From JBKBII01 sp046299415 (GTDB lineage Bacteria; Pseudomonadota; Gammaproteobacteria; Ectothiorhodospirales; Ectothiorhodospiraceae), in assembly GCA_046299415.1 (NCBI GenBank), contig JBKBII010000004.1:124001-188000 (forward strand): DNA of 64,000 nucleotides, read 5' to 3'. The notes under the pieces were generated by a model. It was not told the DNA's origin. It did no database searches and saw only the letters and a list, made by a program, of their open reading frames with translations. Each line of letters starts with the position of its first letter. The first letter of the stretch is position 1. Both the position numbers and the translations under genes were made by a program. Shown here piece after piece: positions 63,864 through 64,000 of this stretch.

Positions 63864-64000
63864 TCTGGGCTGGCGTCGTCGCTGTGATCGGCGTGCCCGT
63901 GTACCTCGGCGTAGGCCGAGTGGTTGTGAATCGATTCGAAGTTTTCCGCGGTGATGACGTATTGCCCGATCCCGGGCAGCGCCGCGACGGCTGTGGCGAC
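63860..64000 (-). CDS. C-terminus of an unidentified gene upstream of the cupin gene
   Basis: The last 46 codons, ending at TGA 63862-63860. VATAVAALPGIGQYVITAEN is followed by a His-rich tail (HNHSAYAEVHGHADHSDD). Not enough to identify. It overlaps the cupin start by four bases, so the two are cotranscribed. The His-rich end suggests metal binding (inference). Confidence 0.6.
   Translation of the reverse strand, partial: VATAVAALPGIGQYVITAENFESIHNHSAYAEVHGHADHSDDASPE

Noticed and set aside
1..64000. CRISPR arrays, rRNA operons, intact insertion sequences, integrase genes
   Set aside because: None seen. Repeats found are two-copy tandem duplications or phage ends.

Overview
The window is a G+C-rich stretch of a gammaproteobacterial chromosome, mostly conserved housekeeping genes. 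The neighbourhoods support this assignment: gcvR-bcp-PhoH diverging from dapA-bamC; mpl-ubiX; argG, spoT, rpoZ and gmk; ispB diverging from rplU-rpmA-obgE-proB; rpsT beside murJ-ribF-ileS-lspA-fkpB-ispH; rppH-ptsP; and hemJ, argC and erpA close together. I cannot name the genus. Two habits run through the region: long intergenic spaces (often 300-1000 bp) that carry short perfect tandem duplications, and hydrophilic Ala/Ser/Asp-rich insertions or tails in otherwise standard enzymes (RlmL, RibF, Mpl, UbiX, SpoT, RppH, MlaA, a LON-domain protein).

Layout. 1-5.4 kb: PhoH-like protein (cut by the window edge), peroxiredoxin and GcvR on the minus strand, then dapA and bamC on the plus strand. 5.8-12.1 kb: AEC permease, thioredoxin, and a four-gene minus-strand operon (membrane protein, mpl, ubiX, LON-domain protein) whose members overlap by 4 bases each. 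12.9-23.5 kb: mlaA, argG, spoT, rpoZ, rlmL, gmk, tRNA-Pro(CGG). 23.7-34.6 kb: ispB, rplU, rpmA, obgE, proB, rpsT, a DsrE-like protein, murJ. 34.9-42.5 kb: a 7.6-kb remnant of a Mu-like transposable prophage, wedged between murJ and ribF. 42.7-54.3 kb: ribF, ileS, lspA, fkpB, ispH, a HAD phosphatase, rppH, ptsP. 54.5-64 kb: hemJ, a TlpA-like thioredoxin, argC, erpA, YcgN with an uncharacterised partner, a KdtA-like glycosyltransferase relative, a double-cupin protein and the tail of an upstream gene.

The prophage is the most informative accessory region. Both ends survive as matching inverted sequences, but the interior has collapsed. The N-terminus of a MuA-like transposase is joined to the C-terminus of a gpF-like head protein. 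gpG and gpI remain, the major head, sheath and tube genes are gone, and the tape measure gene carries an in-frame amber codon. Between the gpF and gpG remnants lies a cassette on the opposite strand: a Bro-N antirepressor (also with an amber codon), a small protein, and a 77-nt tRNA-like RNA. That RNA has its own promoter-like sequence, a canonical T-arm, a 7-bp acceptor stem and an encoded CCA, but a tetraloop hairpin replaces the anticodon arm. It is my best candidate for an undescribed element.

A second, older relic of the same phage end sits between argC and erpA at about 58.07-58.34 kb. It shows where the phage repressor originally ended.
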